Assembly: GCA_006844585.1 (NCBI GenBank)
Contig: SPJM01000251.1
Span: forward strand, 1-54,162
Source of the DNA: Methylococcaceae bacterium
GTDB lineage: Bacteria; Pseudomonadota; Gammaproteobacteria; Methylococcales; Methylomonadaceae
Length of the DNA stretch: 54,162 bases
Reading direction: 5' to 3'
The position numbers and the translations under genes are program-made. The first letter of the stretch is position 1; each line of letters opens with the position of its first letter. Below the pieces are notes generated by a model that worked only from the letters and a program-made list of their open reading frames with translations, ran no database searches and was not told where the DNA came from. Below are positions 53,592-54,162 of this stretch, piece after piece.

Positions 53592-53959
53592 ATCACTTGC
53601 CCTTTCGGATTTTCACCATATTGATTGGCGCCGACTTTACTATCCAAAACCATAAAAACAAGTAATACAATCACGCCGATAATCGGAATCAAAGCGATTA
53701 ACAGCCACCAACCGCTACGGCCGGTATCATGTAACCTTCGAACGGAAACCGCAATGCCTGGAATTAAAACAGCTAAAGCGTAGATGCCGCTTAATATGCC
53801 CAAACCGGTTTCCAGATTAATGGTGCCGACAATCCCATCCACAAATCCTAAAACAAACCCGAAAATCATATTGAACAGCGTGAAAAACCAATATTCTTTT
53901 CGCTGCGCTCTACCGCCGAAAACCGCATAATTTTTCAAAACTTTTAGATACCAATTCAT
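53588..53959 (-). CDS. DUF805 inner-membrane protein
   Basis: A 123-residue protein with about three to four membrane helices and the family marks YAVFGGRAQRKEYWFFTLFN and RRLHDTGRSGWWLLI. Function not established. Its stop overlaps the end of the GGDEF-EAL gene by four bases, read from the other strand. Confidence 0.88.
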   Translation of the reverse strand: MNWYLKVLKNYAVFGGRAQRKEYWFFTLFNMIFGFVLGFVDGIVGTINLETGLGILSGIYALAVLIPGIAVSVRRLHDTGRSGWWLLIALIPIIGVIVLLVFMVLDSKVGANQYGENPKGQVI

Positions 53960-54138
53960 AATGCTTAACCTCTAAAAAAGTAACGGTTTATCGATTATAT
54001 GCCTTGCCGCCGACATTAACAAATAAACTTATCCGACTTAATTGAATACAAATTTTAAAAGCGCAAAAAATTAATTTTGACAAAATCGTCTATGCTTAGA
54101 TTTAGTTTTATGACGACTTTATCGTTCTTTCAGATTAA

Positions 54139-54162
54139 ATGAAAAAAATTATTTTTTTACTT
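54139..54162 (+). CDS. Possible start of a further gene, cut by the window end
   Basis: ATG at 54139 opens MKKIIFLL, which looks like the beginning of a signal peptide, but only eight codons are present and no strong ribosome binding site precedes them. Product unknown. Confidence 0.35.

Noticed and set aside
1-54162. CRISPR arrays, tRNA and rRNA genes, phage or integrase genes, riboswitches.
   Set aside because: No regularly spaced direct repeats, cloverleaf-like segments, rRNA motifs or integrase signatures were seen. Leaders of the TonB receptor and tupA genes show no known riboswitch pattern by eye; a covariance-model scan would be the decisive test.

Overview
The window looks like chromosomal DNA of a moderately AT-rich gammaproteobacterium. 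The evidence is the NtrC/sigma-54-style control of a nirBD-nasA operon, the yafS-rnhA / mltD neighbourhood and the many cyclic-di-GMP enzymes. A cytochrome P460-family gene and the overall style of the proteins suggest a methanotroph-like member of the Methylococcales. That assignment is an inference; no 16S rRNA or methane oxidation gene is present.

Layout. 1-1760: a group II intron whose 5' end lies outside the window and whose reverse transcriptase is broken by a one-base frameshift. 1769-10500: a nitrate/nitrite assimilation block. It has a divergent 35-residue membrane peptide, two NtrC-like sites, a sigma-54 promoter, an ANTAR-type two-hairpin leader with an intrinsic terminator, then nirB, nirD, a PhzF-family gene, nasA and a 640-residue fusion of a four-cluster ferredoxin with a membrane anchor. 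10535-11931: a cold-shock-domain membrane protein, a 158-bp nested palindromic repeat and a small anchored protein. 12199-20833: a very large hybrid sensor kinase, a cytochrome P460-family gene, a membrane spermidine-synthase-like protein and a probably exported isoaspartyl methyltransferase. 21058-26376: a porin / redox-like periplasmic protein / sensor kinase / reductase operon and a diguanylate cyclase. 26508-32318: two oxidoreductases, bcp, a membrane diguanylate cyclase and rarA.

32520-46117 is the most unusual part. Two Hsp70 homologues, a GrpE-like factor, a J-domain protein with HPP instead of HPD, an 824-residue helical-repeat protein, a zinc-ribbon protein and a DUF2760 membrane protein share the region with a membrane Ser/Thr kinase, a PP2C phosphatase and a divergently transcribed double-FHA protein. 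Stop/start overlaps tie these into small operons. I read it as a dedicated chaperone machine under phospho-signalling control. An orphan tupA with a truncated TupR-like regulator sits between its two halves.

46170-54162: rnhA with its usual methyltransferase neighbour, mltD, then a TonB-dependent receptor / YfiR-like / GGDEF-EAL operon, a DUF805 protein and the first codons of one more gene. I found no tRNA, rRNA or CRISPR array.
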